Positions 20,842 through 32,012 of a stretch of 64,000 nt of DNA are shown piece by piece (the first letter of the stretch is position 1; each line of letters opens with the position of its first letter). The notes under the pieces are model-generated. The model made no database searches and was not told the DNA's origin. It saw only the letters and a program-made list of their open reading frames with translations. Position numbers and translations under genes: made by a program. The DNA is from Orobanche coerulescens (Eukaryota > Streptophyta > Magnoliopsida > Lamiales > Orobanchaceae), in the NCBI GenBank assembly GCA_033398695.1, contig CM065818.1, positions 34,682,001 through 34,746,000 of the forward strand. The letters run 5' to 3'.

Positions 20842-22176
20842 ATGTCTTCCGCCTCCGCATCGAAGAAAGTCGCTGACCAGCTGGCCAGACCCCCTGTTCC
20901 GTCCCAGTCCGAGCCGCAGCCGATGGTGGAAGGTAGCCGCCGCGGTCGGAGACGCTCGATACCGGCCCTGGACGGCGGCCCAAGCCTCTCACTTGATCAG
21001 TTCCAAACCAATGAACGGATCGAAGAGGCCATAGCCTCCCTTCAGGAACGACGGAGTGCTCTCAACGCGCCTCCCTCTATCACCCCCTCGGCCGCCCTCC
21101 GGAAGTCCAAGCGGAAGCTCAAGGCGTTACTGGCCGAGCGATCGCCAGGAGGATCTCGTCCACAAGAAGAGGCGCTCGACAGCCGGGGCACCTCTGTCTT
21201 CGATCGCCTGGGCAGTGACCCGACCTAGCGACCGGGGCAGTCCGGCCCCAGCTACGAGACGACGGAGTTTGAGTCCGTCACCAGGAGCTCGGCCTACCTG
21301 GCTCCCAGAAGGCAGCCCAGCCGTCTGGCTCCCCCTCGCCAAATTGCCGAGGTCGGCAGCAGCGGAGTCCGGAGATCGGTACACGATCGCCTCGACTCCC
21401 GCCCCCAAAGCCGATCGGCAAGCGACCGAGCCACGGCGATAGCTGCGATGCAACGTCAGATCGACGACATGAAGGCGCTCCTGCAATTCGGGGCAGGCGC
21501 CATGAAGACGATCGCCGAGCCGAGCGAGCCGCTCGCGATCGACATCGAGCTCGCCCCCGTGCAGCACAGGATCGCTCCCCCGCAAACACCCGTGTACGAG
21601 GGGCGATCGGACCCCCAGACGCACCTGAGGAAGTTCAACATCTACATGACCGGGTGTGGGGCGTCGGACGCGACCCGGTGCCGAATGTTCCCTCTGACGC
21701 TAGACGACCTCGCCCACCGGTGGTACACCTCATTGCCACCTCGGTCCATTGGCTCCTTTAACGAGCTGGCGCACGTCTTCACGGAACACTTCGCCACCAG
21801 GGTCATCCGGCCAGAAGGTCGCCTTCGCATGATGAAAATCAAGCAGGGAGAAGAGGAGTCCGACTCGGACTACATCGATCGGGTAGACGTGATCATCCTC
21901 AACGGCGAGCCCGTAAACGATGAGACCGCCTTATACGCGGTCCTAGGAAGTTTCCAAGGCTTCTCGCCTATGTTCAGGCATCTCACGAAGACCCAACCGA
22001 CGACCTACGCAGCCTTCCGGGCTAGAGCCGCAGATTTCCTGTCCAGGCAGAGGTTTCTTCTTAGCCTAGGAGTAGAGCGATCGGCGCCCGCGCGACGACC
22101 TCCAGTCTCCCAGCCCGATCGCTACTATCCAGCAGTGCCGGAGGACTCGCTCACCGCCTACAGTCCACCATTTTAA
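20842..22176 (+). pseudogene. T gag, first copy, one premature stop
   Basis: From ATG 20842 the frame is open to 22176 except for a single TAG at 21226-21228; the second copy has TGG there. The predicted protein is 444 residues. It has a basic, low-complexity N-terminus (GSRRGRRRSIPALDGG), then the retrotransposon gag capsid domain: PQTHLRKFNIYMTGCGASDA, CRMFPLTLDDLAHRWYTSLP, FNELAHVFTEHFATR, IKQGEEESDSDYIDRV. The GASDA...W...LPP...F pattern is the gag of Tat/Retand-type plant elements. No zinc knuckle, protease or RT follows. Gag would assemble particles, for itself or for a helper element. With its tandem sister it shows that neither copy is intact. Confidence 0.9.
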
Positions 22177-23011
22177 ATGAGGGACTAACTCCCGCCCGAT
22201 CGCCGATATCGACCTACAAATAAAGCGATCGGCTGCCGAGCGACGATCGCCAGTCTTCCGGCCCGATCGCCGATCATCACGCTACATCATCAGCAATCCG
22301 GAGGACACGATCGCCATCTACAGTCCAGCATTTAACATGAGGAACTAAGGCTCGCGATCGCCTCCACCGCACATCATAAAGCCATGGCCCTGGCAGTCGA
22401 TGGAACCGGATGCTTCGGCCATGCAAGGTCCCTTTCGGCCGAGATCGCCCGCCCTTCGTTTAAATACGAGGCCGGCGTAGTGTGAGGGCTCTCCAACATT
22501 AATCAGTGGACCCATGCCACAACCCCCATCTCAACGTACACCGTCGAGGTCGGCCATCTCCATGGCTGGCCGAGGTGGAAGCAGAGCTAACAAGCTGCGG
22601 AGGTGGAGTTGATTCATCCGACGCTGCCCCACGCAAGGACTCCTCTAGACCGAGACCGCACGCCCTTCGTTTAAATACAAGGCGGCGCGGCTGAGAGGAC
22701 CCTCATAATAAAGTGAGTCACGAGACACTCAATGTCTTCGCGCATCAAGACACGGTCGTGGAGTCGGTCCATCGATCTCCGCGACTGTGCACGATTCCTC
22801 AAACAAGCGAAACCACCAAGTTTCCGAGGGGGATCGGCCAATGTTGTTTTTGCAGGTACAAGACCGAAAGATAGCTAGCCAATCGACCATGATAGCCCAA
22901 GTCCGATTCCTAAGTCAGCTCAGCAAGATCGTCCGTCCTCTTCCTTACACGATCGCCAGCAAGAACCACCTCGCCCCATGTCTTCAACATAGGAGCAAGC
23001 TGGGGGGCAAT
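22177..23011 (+). other. T internal 3' non-coding region, first copy
   Basis: Between the gag stop and LTR2 I find no coding frame. It contains a partial duplication of the gag end (GGAGGACxCGxTCxCCxxCTACAGTCCA at about 22140 and 22300), two copies about 210 bp apart of CGCCCTTCGTTTAAATAC (22451 and 22661), and the polypurine tract ending at 23011. The same features recur at about 25685-26525. Confidence 0.75.
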
Positions 23012-24224
23012 TGTTGTGTCAAGAATTAACACTTTCCGACCGGCGATCGTCTCGGAGGTCGGGCGACCGAGTCACTGCCGAGCGTCCAAGGCAGATCTGC
23101 CGACCAGCGACCAGGCGGCCGAGCCTTAACCCAGCGGACAAGCTAAATCGGCCAACCGAAGGTCCCGGGACAGGTCCCGGTGCCGAGCGATCGACCTCAA
23201 ATACGATCGTCTCTCGGTACTCGGCGACCGACTCCTGGCGACCGACTAGCGGGCGATCCTCTCTCGGCTTCTGCCGACCGACTCCTGGCGACCGACTAGC
23301 GGGCGATCCTCTCTCGGCTTCTGCCGACCGACCCTTGGTGACCGACCAATGCCGACCCTCAGCAACTGGCCGATGGCGACCTCTGATGACCAGCTAGGGA
23401 CGACCGCCTCATGACGATCAGGGCCGATGGCCATCCAGTCGGCAAAGGCCGAGCCTCAAGACTGGCACCACGTGCAAGAGCCGAGACAAGATCCGCGAAT
23501 CTCGGGCCATTGACCACAGCCTGGCAGAATCTCTCCACCAGCCGACAAGCCGCCGAAAGTTGTCAGTAGGGCCGCATGTGACTGACTCGACGCGCTCGCC
23601 CTAATTGGACCGCCACCGGTTATTTCTTTGGAGCTTTGGACTTTAGTGCATCGCCGCCTCTTCCTTGGAATTTAGCCCGACACTGGGTGATCGCCCCATT
23701 ATTATAATGGCGGAAGGCGATCGCCCGCTAGAGGACAGGACCATTGCCCCTATATATACAAGGCTCCCAAGACTTGTCCAAGGACCGAAATTCTTACGCA
23801 CCGGACCGAACTTTTACCGCACAAAAGGCTCGTAACTTCAACTTCCTTGGGATTTCATACGTTACGAAGCAAAATACACGGACTTGGCTATCTCCAACTC
23901 TTGGCAACAGCTATCATCCGGTCTTACTTCTCCCGGCCTCTCTCATCAGGAAGACGATCGGCGGGGACGAAGAACACCGAGCTTCGCTCAAGAGCCGGAT
24001 TAACAGAGTCTTTTTACACTCATTGTATTTAGATATCTCTCATTAATACTTGTATCCACGAATATTCGTATTAATATCATCTCGCGAGAGCATTCAAGCC
24101 TGGGCCTAACAAACCCGGCAAATCTTGTATTATTTATCTTCTCTCGGTAGTACTCCCGGAATTGTTGTTTGTTGTCCGTCTTCCAGCAGTATTAATCTTC
24201 GGATAAATATTTTGGGCAACAACA
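23012..24224 (+). repeat. LTR2 of T (central)
   Basis: It starts TGTTGTGTCAAG after the polypurine tract and ends CAACAACA before a second PBS, 1213 bp, so it has both an upstream PPT and a downstream PBS. It is nearly identical to LTR1 and LTR3 except in a patch at about 23580-23890, where many CAG, CTG and CCGG sites are altered or missing. Confidence 0.92.
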
Positions 24225-24356
24225 ATTGGCGCTAGAGGAAGGGGGGCATCCAACCCTCGAATTTTTTATACCTACCGTCCCGAAGAACACTCACTGTTCT
24301 CGGGGCAGATACTTGAAGTGACACTCACTGCACTTCAAAGAAATCTTTCAGAAATC

Positions 24357-25690
24357 ATGTCTTCCGCCTCCGCATCGAATAAAGCCGACCACTGGCTGCA
24401 CCCCTGCCTGGCCCCGGGCCCGAGCCGCAGCCGATGGTGGAAGGTAGCCGCCGCGGTCGGAGACGCTCGATACTGGCCCTGGACGGCGGCCCAAGCCTCT
24501 CGCTTGATCAGTTCCAAACCAATGAACGGATCGAAGAGGCCATAGCCGCCCTTCAGGAACGACGGAGTGTTCTCAACGCGCCTCCCTCTATCACCCCCTC
24601 GGCCGCCCGCCGGAAGTCCAAGCGGAATCTCAAGGCGTTACTGGCCGAGCGATCGCCAGGAGGCTCTCGTCCGCAAGAAGAGGCGCTCGGCAGCCGGGGC
24701 ACCTCTGTCTTCGATCGCCTGGGCAGTGACCCGACCTGGCGACCGGGGCAGTTCGGCCCCAGCTACGAGACGATGGAGTTTGAGTCCGTCACCAGGAGCT
24801 CGGCCTACTCGGCTCCCAGAAGGCAGCCCAGCCGTCTGACTCCCCCTCACCAAATTGCCGAGGTCGGCAGCAGCGGATTCCGGAGATCGGTACACGATCG
24901 CCTCAGCTCCCGCCCCCAAAGCCGATCGGCAAGCGACCGAGCCACGGCGATAGTTGCGATGCAACGTCAGATCAACGACATGAAGGCACTCCTGCAATCC
25001 GGGGCAGGCGCCATGAAGACGACCGCCGAGCCGAGCGAGCCGCCCGCGATCGACATCGAGCTCGCCCCCGTGCAGCACAGGATCGCTCCCCCGCAAACAC
25101 CCGTGTACGAGGGGCGATCAGACCCCCAGACGCACCTGAGGAAGTTCAACATCTACATGACCGGGTGTGGGGCATCGGACGCGACCCGGTGCCGAATGTT
25201 CCCTCTGACGCTAGACGACCTCGCCCACCGGTGGTACACCTCATTGCCACCTCGGTCCATTGGCTCCTTTAACGAGCTGGCGCACGTCTTCACGGAACAC
25301 TTCGCCACCAGGGTCGTCCGGCCAGAAGGTCGCCTTCGCATGATGCAAATCAAGCAGGGAGAAGAGGAGTCCGACTCGGACTACATCGACCGGGTAGACG
25401 TGATCATCCTCAACGGCGAGCACGTAAATGATGAGACCGCCCTATACGCGGTCCTATGAGGTTTCCAGGGCTTCTCGCCTATGTTCAGGCATCTCACGAA
25501 GACCCAACCGACGACCTACGCAGCCTTCCGGGCTAGAGCCGCAGATTTCCTGTCCAGGCAGAGGTTTCTTCTTAGCCTAGGAGTAGAGCGATCGGCGCCC
25601 GCGCGACGACCTCCGGGCCTCCCCCCGATCGCTACTATCCAAAGGCCTTGAGGACTCGCTCACCGCCTACAGTCCACCATTTTAAATGAG
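24357..25690 (+). pseudogene. T gag, second copy, frameshifted and with premature stop
   Basis: The ATG at 24357 corresponds to 20842 in copy 1. The first about 70 bases after it (24378-24425) differ strongly from copy 1 and shift the frame. From about 24434 the normal frame is open to 25459 and contains the same capsid domain (CRMFPLTLDDLAHRWYTSLP). It ends early at a TGA (25457-25459) where copy 1 reads GGA. Downstream gag sequence continues to about 25620 and then hits another divergent patch (25608-25655). It retains Trp where copy 1 has its stop. Confidence 0.88.
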
Positions 25691-26525
25691 GGACTAACTC
25701 CCGCCCGATCGCCGATATCGACCTAAGAATAAAGCGATCGGCTGCCGAGCGACGATCGCCAGTCTTCCGGCCCGATCGCCGATCATCACGCTACATCATC
25801 AGCAATTCGGAGGATACGATCGCCATCTACAGTCCAGCATTTAACATGAGGAACTAAGGCTCGCGATCGCCTCCACCGCACATCATAAAGCCATGGCCCT
25901 CGCAGTCGATGGAACCGGCTGCTTCGGCCATGCAAGGTCCCTTTCGGCCGAGATCGCCCGCCCTTCGTTTAAATACGAGGCCGGCGTAGTGTGAGGGCTC
26001 TCCAACATTAATCAGTGGACCCATGCCACAACCCCCGTCTGAACGTACACCGTCGAGGTCGGCCATCTCCATGGCTGGCCGAGGTGGAAGCAGAGCTAAC
26101 AAGCCGCGAAGGTGGAGTTGATTCATCCGACGCTGCCCCGCGCAAGGACTCCTCTAGACCGAGACCGCACGCCCTTCGTTTAAATACGAGGCGAGGCGCA
26201 GCCTAACAGAGGACCCTCATAATAAAGTGAGTCACGAGACACTCAATGTCTTCGCGCATCAAGACACGGTCATGGAGTCGGTCCATCGATCTCCGCGACT
26301 GTGCACGATTCCTCAAACAAGCGAAACCACCAAGTTTCCGAGGGGGATCGGCCAATGTTGTTTTTGCAGGTACAAGACCGAAAGATAGCTAGCCAATCGA
26401 CCATGATAGACCAAGTCCGATTCCTAAGTCAGCTCAGCAAGATCGCCCGTCCTCTTCCTTACACGATCGCCAGCAAGAACCACCTCGCCCCATGTCTTCA
26501 ACATAGGAGCAAGCTGGGGGGCAAT

Positions 26526-27754
26526 TGTTGTGTCAAGAATTAACACTTTCCGACCGGCGATCGTCTCGGAGGTCGGACGACCGAGTCACTGCCGAGCGGA
26601 CAAGGCAGATCTGCCGACCAGCGACCAGGCGGCCGAGCCTTAACCCAGCGGACAAGCTAAATCGGCCAACCGAAGGTCCCGGGACAGGTCCCGGTACCGA
26701 GCAATCGACCTCAAATACGATCGTCTCTCGGTACTCGGCGACCGACTCCTGGCGACCGACTAGCGGGCGATCCTCTCTCGGCTTCTGCCGACCGACTCCT
26801 GGCGACCGACTAGCGGGCGATCCTCTCTCGGCTTCTGCCGACCGACCCTTGGTGACCGACCAATGCCGACCCTCAGCAACTGGCCGATGGCGACCTCTGA
26901 TGACCAGCTAGGGACGACCGCCTCATGACGATCAGGGCCGATGGCCATCCAGTCGGCAAAGGCCGAGCCTCAAGACTGGCACCACGTGCAAGAGCCGAGA
27001 CAAGATCCGCGAATCTCGGGCCATTGACCACAGCCTGGCAGAATCTCTCCACCAGCCGACAAGCCGCCGAAAGTTGTCAGTAGGGCCGCATGTGACTGAC
27101 TCCGGACGCGTGCTGGCCCCTCATTGGACTGCCCAGCTGGCTGCTTGCTGGAGCTTTGGACTTTAGGCAGACTGCCAGCCTCTTCCTTGGAATTTAGCCC
27201 GACAGCCTGGGTGATCGCCCCATTATTATAACGGCCGGAAGGCGATCACCCGCTAGAGGACAGGACCCGGCTGCCCCTATATATACAAGGCTCCCAGCAC
27301 TTGTCCAAGGACCGAAATTCTTCTGCACCGGACCGAACTTTTACCGCACAAAAGGCTCCAGAACTTCAACTTCCTTGGGATTTCATACGTTACAGAAGCA
27401 AAATACACAGCACTTGGCTATCTCCAACTCTTGGCAACAGCTATCATCCGGTCTTACTTCTCCCGGCCTCTCTCATCAGGAAGACGATCGGCGGGGACGA
27501 AGAACACCGAGCTTCGCTCAAGAGCCGGATTAACAGAGTCTTTTTACACTCATTGTATTTAGATTTCTCTCATTAATACTTGTATCCACGAATATTCGTA
27601 TTAATATCATCTCGCGAGAGCATTCAAGCCCGGGCCTAACAAACCCGGCAAATCTTGTATTATTTATCTTCTCTGGGTAGTGCTCCCGCAATTGTTGTTT
27701 GTTGTCCGTCTTCCAGCAGTATTAATCTTCGGATAAATATTTTGGGCAACAACA
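26526..27754 (+). repeat. LTR3 of T
   Basis: It starts TGTTGTGTCAAG after the PPT and ends CAACAACA at 27754, followed by TATGC and D LTR sequence. It is 1229 bp, nearly identical to LTR1 apart from the two 14-bp segments, and carries the CAG and CTG sites altered in LTR2. Confidence 0.92.
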
Positions 27755-27928
27755 TATGCCAATCCAAAACGTTTCTCCACTTTAATGATTAATAACAAGT
27801 GACATCCAATCTTCAATGATCAAGTAGAGATGGTCTATATGTGTTTAAGGGGGTTGGGATATCTCTGGGCACGAAGTATGCTGAAGGATAGGTGAAATGA
27901 ACGAGCTGAAATGAAATGGTGTGATGTC

Positions 27929-27938
27929 TTATTTATAA
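27929..27938 (-). promoter_or_regulatory. TATA box of D LTR
   Basis: On the minus strand TTATAAATAA lies just downstream of the CGTACG array (27949-28330). It is the likely promoter of element D, now separated from its R region by the insertion of T. Confidence 0.65.
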
Positions 27939-27948
27939 TTTTCTGTCC

Positions 27949-28330
27949 TTAACGTACGTTAGCCTTCACGCATAACGTACGTTAGCCTCTTAGCGTATGC
28001 TACCCAGCATAATTTAGCGTACGCTATCGTCCTGATAGTTAACTGTCCTGATTCTGACCTTGATTACGTACGTTACACCATCAGGTTACGTACGTATCTA
28101 ACACACATTAGCGTACGCTAGACACCATCCTTAGCGTACGTTAACAATCGTTGACTTCAAAAGTGTCCAGGTTCATCCGAGGGAATCTTATCTGGACCCA
28201 TGTTCGGCTGGCGCATGTGACAGCCGCCCAGCTCAATTATTGGCTGGTTAACGCACGCTATGCTACATTCATAGCGTACGCTAACTCAGACTGATAACGT
28301 ACGTTAGGCTTCCTTGTTAACGTATGTTAT
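27949..28330 (-). repeat. array of about 12 CGTACG palindromes in D U3
   Basis: Twelve copies of AACGTACGTTA/TAGCGTACGCTA-like words occur at about 27951, 27972, 27991, 28015, 28065, 28085, 28108, 28131, 28249, 28271, 28294 and 28319. Most are perfect palindromes centred on TA with two CpGs. The array ends about ten bases from the TATA box, like those in H, C and F. Confidence 0.92.
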
Positions 28331-28639
28331 CACGTATTTGCATGGGAAAATATACATGTTGCCATACTCATGTACAAGGATACAAATATGAGAAATATCA
28401 CACTTCAATTTTCGATATCACAATTCCGAATAATACATGGTTCAAATACAAATGAAATACTCAATAATTAATCCGGATATTACAAAAACAACCACAGTAC
28501 CACATTGGTAAACCAAATAACCCACAAGCCCGAGTGAACAACAAAAACCCAGGGCTGTAATACTTGCCAATCGATAACTCAAATGACGTGACAAAAACAC
28601 GACTCCACTCGACCCGAAAGTCTAGGTTTCACAACCTAA

Positions 28640-28651
28640 GCTCTGATACCA
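28640..28651 (-). other. primer-binding site left of LTR A
   Basis: Minus strand TGGTATCAGAGC, an exact match to the initiator-methionine tRNA complement. It shows that LTR A acts as a 5' LTR for an interior to its left. Confidence 0.8.
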
Positions 28652-31442
28652 CATTCTGTAACGCCCCCAGAGCCATCCAGGAATATTACAGCATCGTGGG
28701 CCCCGAGACGGAACACACAAGGCTAAAAGACATTTTTACAAACACTTCAAGTATGCCTAAGCGGCGATGACGGTAACATCTTTTTAAAATATGCAAAGGC
28801 TTTATAAAAATCCATTTATCAATACCGTCGTAAAATCTCATTTGAAAATACAAGGCCAAAACGCCAAAGCTCAACGGCTTCAAATGTGTACGTTAAGCCA
28901 TCACTTGCATGTACCGACAAAAATAGTTTAGAAAATAATTTTCCAAAATAACTTAAGTTGCCAAAAACCAAAAGGCCATTTAAAAATACTCACGCAACAG
29001 AAAAGACAAACAGTTAAAAATACTTTAGCAGCAGAATACAACAACTAATCAAGGTACTCGATTCACAAACACATGCCATAGGCAGTATCCTCCGGGAAGC
29101 TCATCTCTTCACGACCGCTACAAGCTCGATATCCCAAGAACCTAAGAAAGCCCACGACGGGGTCAGCCATAATACTCAACAATGATAACGATCGCATCAC
29201 GTCAATAATTACATACTAATGAAAATACTAAGTAAGAATACTACTACTGTAATCTTACCGTCATAACTTTACCAATTCGTGACAATCCTCATCAAAATAA
29301 CCCTTATCATATTCCACATTTCGTAATATCCATTAAGTAATGAACTCATACACGACATCTATACGGTACCTCAATAAGTACTCAAGTTTCTCAAAACAAC
29401 GTCATAACTCACCAAAACGGAAGTGTACCAACTCTGGCCAATTCAATCCATCGGATAACATCAATAAATATCAACACGATAATCGATTGTCCATCCAAAG
29501 ACAAGAACCAAGAAGGAAATACAGAACATACCTCGAGCTACGCAATGCCAAGACGAATCACGTTAGTCTAATCCGAGATCAGATCAATACTACATACGGA
29601 TATGGTCCTAACACAAGACCTACAAATGCATACTCACATGACGACATCAATATGCCCACAATAATAACAACAATGCATACTCAATGGAAATCTGATGATC
29701 CAGCGCACACAACATAGATCCCAAGATGATCCTGTTAGATCAACACGAGGTGGATAATCAATAATATACATATGCACATGGTAATCCAACAATTCAGCAC
29801 ACACAGCTATAGATTCCCATGATGATCCCGTCGGACCAACGCATGGTGGAAATACCTGTCCAACGATCCAGCGCACACAGTATAGATACCCAAGATGATC
29901 CCATCGGACCAACACGAGGTGGACATATGAAAATAATGCACAAATGCATTTTAACAACAATACATAAATGCACGACAACATCAATACACAAATGTATTAC
30001 AACATGATCGACACAAATGACAAAAATGATTAGAGTACTTGCCTCGAGTCCTTCGAGAGCAATCTCGATGTCTAAACCATCACTAACAATTTCCTCAATA
30101 TTCGACGATCCAAAAGTGCCATGGACTGTAGATAATTCGTATCCTCGCATTTACCATAATGTATCCTCGATACCCAAGTATACCAATAACAAATGTAAAT
30201 TATATACATTATGATTAAATTCCCAAAATCTGAAAACAATGTACAATCCCAAATCTCCAGAGTTCACAATTATAATCATTGCTATACGAATTATAAACGA
30301 ATGAAACTGAAACCATTCATTAAATATTAAAAACTAAGCAAGTAATAACTTGCCTCGATACCGATACGATGATAGTGAATCCGTTACCAATTCCTTGTTG
30401 TCGTCTACAAGCTCCTCGGCCCTTATCAATGCAATCCATGAGCATCCTCGAACTCGACCGTAAGGCACGGTTCTTATCAACGATCAATTAGCACAACCTA
30501 TTGCAATAATCAATTAACAATAATCCGATAACAATCAACAACCGACATAACCACCCAATCAAACTCAACGGTTTAACGATATCTCGATCATATAAAAAAC
30601 CAAATAATCCAACTCAACAATTACGAACTCATGTCCACAATACAAATCTCAACTCAATAATCATAATTAACAATCAATATAACCGATCAACAAAACCAAC
30701 GGTTCCACAATATCCCGATTAAACATAAATCCGAACAACCCAAATCAATCAATCACGAATCCATAACCATAATACGATTCCACAATCCACAATCATATCA
30801 ATAATTAATTCAACTAAGTGTCTTAACATACTCGACTCCAACTTCAACTTTAAATACGAATTAACAAGGTTCCTTCTTGTTCATATTCGTAAATTCATAG
30901 AAAACCCAATTACCGGTTATTATCACAAATAATCATATACCAAAATTAACCTTAATCTTTCAAAATTCCATCCCTTATTCATAAAATCATGACATATATA
31001 ATTCAAGAGTTCTTCAAGAACATGAATTAATCCATAATCATGTTCATAGCCAACAAAACGGCATAATCCAAAGTGTTCTAACATCTAAAAACCACCTAAT
31101 TCATAACTCAAGATATATATCACCATGTTCTTCAACATACAATTCACATAACCTCAAGAATAACAATAACACCACCATGACCATCACCATACGAAGACAA
31201 TATCAACAACAACATCAAAATCCGAAATTAAAGAGAGTAGTTATCCGACATACCTCTTGAAGTAGAACCACAACAATCAAACACTTCACGAAACATCAAG
31301 GATTCCCAACCTCAAGCTTTTAATTGAACCATCAAGGTCTCAACCAAGGTGGAAGGGTCTGGAATAGGTTTAGAAGTGAAGAGGGACGAAGTTTGGGATG
31401 AAGATATCTATTTATTCTCGTGAAGAAATGAGAGACGGATCC

Positions 31443-31453
31443 TTATTTTATAA
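31443..31453 (-). promoter_or_regulatory. TATA box of LTR A
   Basis: Minus strand TTATAAAATAA lies about 15 bases from the palindrome array. LTR B has lost this segment. Confidence 0.6.
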
Positions 31454-31467
31454 CCTGCGCAGACCAT

Positions 31468-31972
31468 TTCGTACGTTAACACCCAACACTACTGTACGTA
31501 AGACCTACTAATGTATGCTACATGTCCTACATAGCATACGTAATCAGCATCCAGGGCTCACTGCCTCATTTCGTACTGTTTGTTATGTACGTAACACATG
31601 TGCCATAGCGTACGTAACATAGAGTTGACTTGGTACAGTAATATACCCATTTATGAGCAATCCATTGCGTACGTTAACCTCTCGTTGACTTTCCTTTTCG
31701 CATGCCAACCAAAAGTTGCCGACCATGGGACCCACTTGTCGGTCATAGCCTGATCCTGTCCGATTCTCTTCATAACGTACGTTATGTACTCTACGTAACG
31801 TATGTTACGTCTGTATCTTAACGTACATAAGCTCCTATGCTTAACGTACGCTACGCTTGTATTTTGACAAAGTTCTTTGATCAGACGACTGCGTCTCACC
31901 CTGATGCTTAACGTACGTAATGCCTGATACGTAACGTACGTTATACTTACCAACTTAACGTATGTAATCTCC
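31468..31972 (-). repeat. array of CGTACG palindromes in LTR A
   Basis: About fifteen copies of words such as TAACGTACGTTA, AACGTACGTAAT and TTACGTACGTAAC are spread over 500 bp, for example near 31471, 31590, 31609, 31665, 31773, 31840, 31906 and 31932. Sequence between them is unique. The array directly precedes the TATA box in sense orientation. Confidence 0.9.
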
Positions 31973-32012
31973 GTATAACTCGGATAAAATAACATTAAAC
32001 AAACATACTACA

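Larger units (their letters stand above)
19509..27754 (+). mobile_element. gag-only LTR retrotransposon T (TR-GAG type) in tandem LTR-gag-LTR-gag-LTR form
   Basis: Three highly similar LTRs (19509-20709, 23012-24224, 26526-27754) alternate with two internal regions of about 2.3 kb, each with one gag frame and no protease, RT or integrase. The whole block is flanked by one 5-bp target duplication, TATGC (19504-19508 and 27755-27759), within the LTR of D. The LTRs start TGTTGTGTCAAG and end CAACAACA. The PBS-like sequence ATTGGCGCTAGAGGAAGG follows the first two LTRs and the polypurine tract CAAGCTGGGGGGCAAT precedes the second and third. Such gag-only elements depend on autonomous partners for movement. 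Confidence 0.93.
15466..28484 (-). mobile_element. chromovirus D, 3' part lost, 5' LTR split by element T
   Basis: A minus-strand Tekay/Del-like element. Its 5' LTR (28484 to 17744) is interrupted by T. PBS, gag with two zinc knuckles, protease and the start of RT follow leftward to about 15466. There the sequence switches to copia integrase inside the RT motif CIDYR. The rest of RT, RNase H, integrase and the 3' LTR are missing, so no target duplication can be tested. Confidence 0.88.
17744..28484 (-). repeat. 5' LTR of D, interrupted by T (19509-27754)
   Basis: Right end: GGATATTACA at 28484 (sense TGTAATATCC). Left end: TATAACACCCCC at 17744, where the expected TGTAACA has become TATAACA, a terminal G to A change. 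Without T and its duplicated TATGC the LTR is about 2.49 kb. In sense order it has a palindrome array (28330-27949), TATA box (27938), a second array (18974-18672), the GAGGAAAGTACC block (about 18490-18475), two GTCGGACCAAC repeats (18290-18420) and the CTAGTACAAGTAC block near 18125. Confidence 0.85.
28657..32012 (-). repeat. LTR A
   Basis: It runs from TGTAACGCCCCC at 28657 to about CATACTACA at 32012. The right border is less certain because the end differs from LTR B. In sense order it has a CGTACG array (31972-31468), TATA box (31453), a long AT-rich region (31440-30380) missing from LTR B, the GAGGCAAGTACTC block (30046-30034), and three tandem copies of a GATGATCC/GTCGGACCAAC repeat (29694-29930). 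No coding frame is credible. Confidence 0.8.

Noticed and set aside
21127..21624. Long minus-strand frames opposite the T gag (also 24638-25096)
   Set aside because: They are the reverse of a GC-rich gag with few stops, differ between the two copies in the same way as gag, and have no domain of their own.
29340..29717. 125-codon plus-strand frame in LTR A as a gene
   Set aside because: It lies within a minus-strand LTR, has low-complexity Asn/Thr/Arg-rich composition from AT-rich DNA, and the matching part of LTR B does not keep it open.
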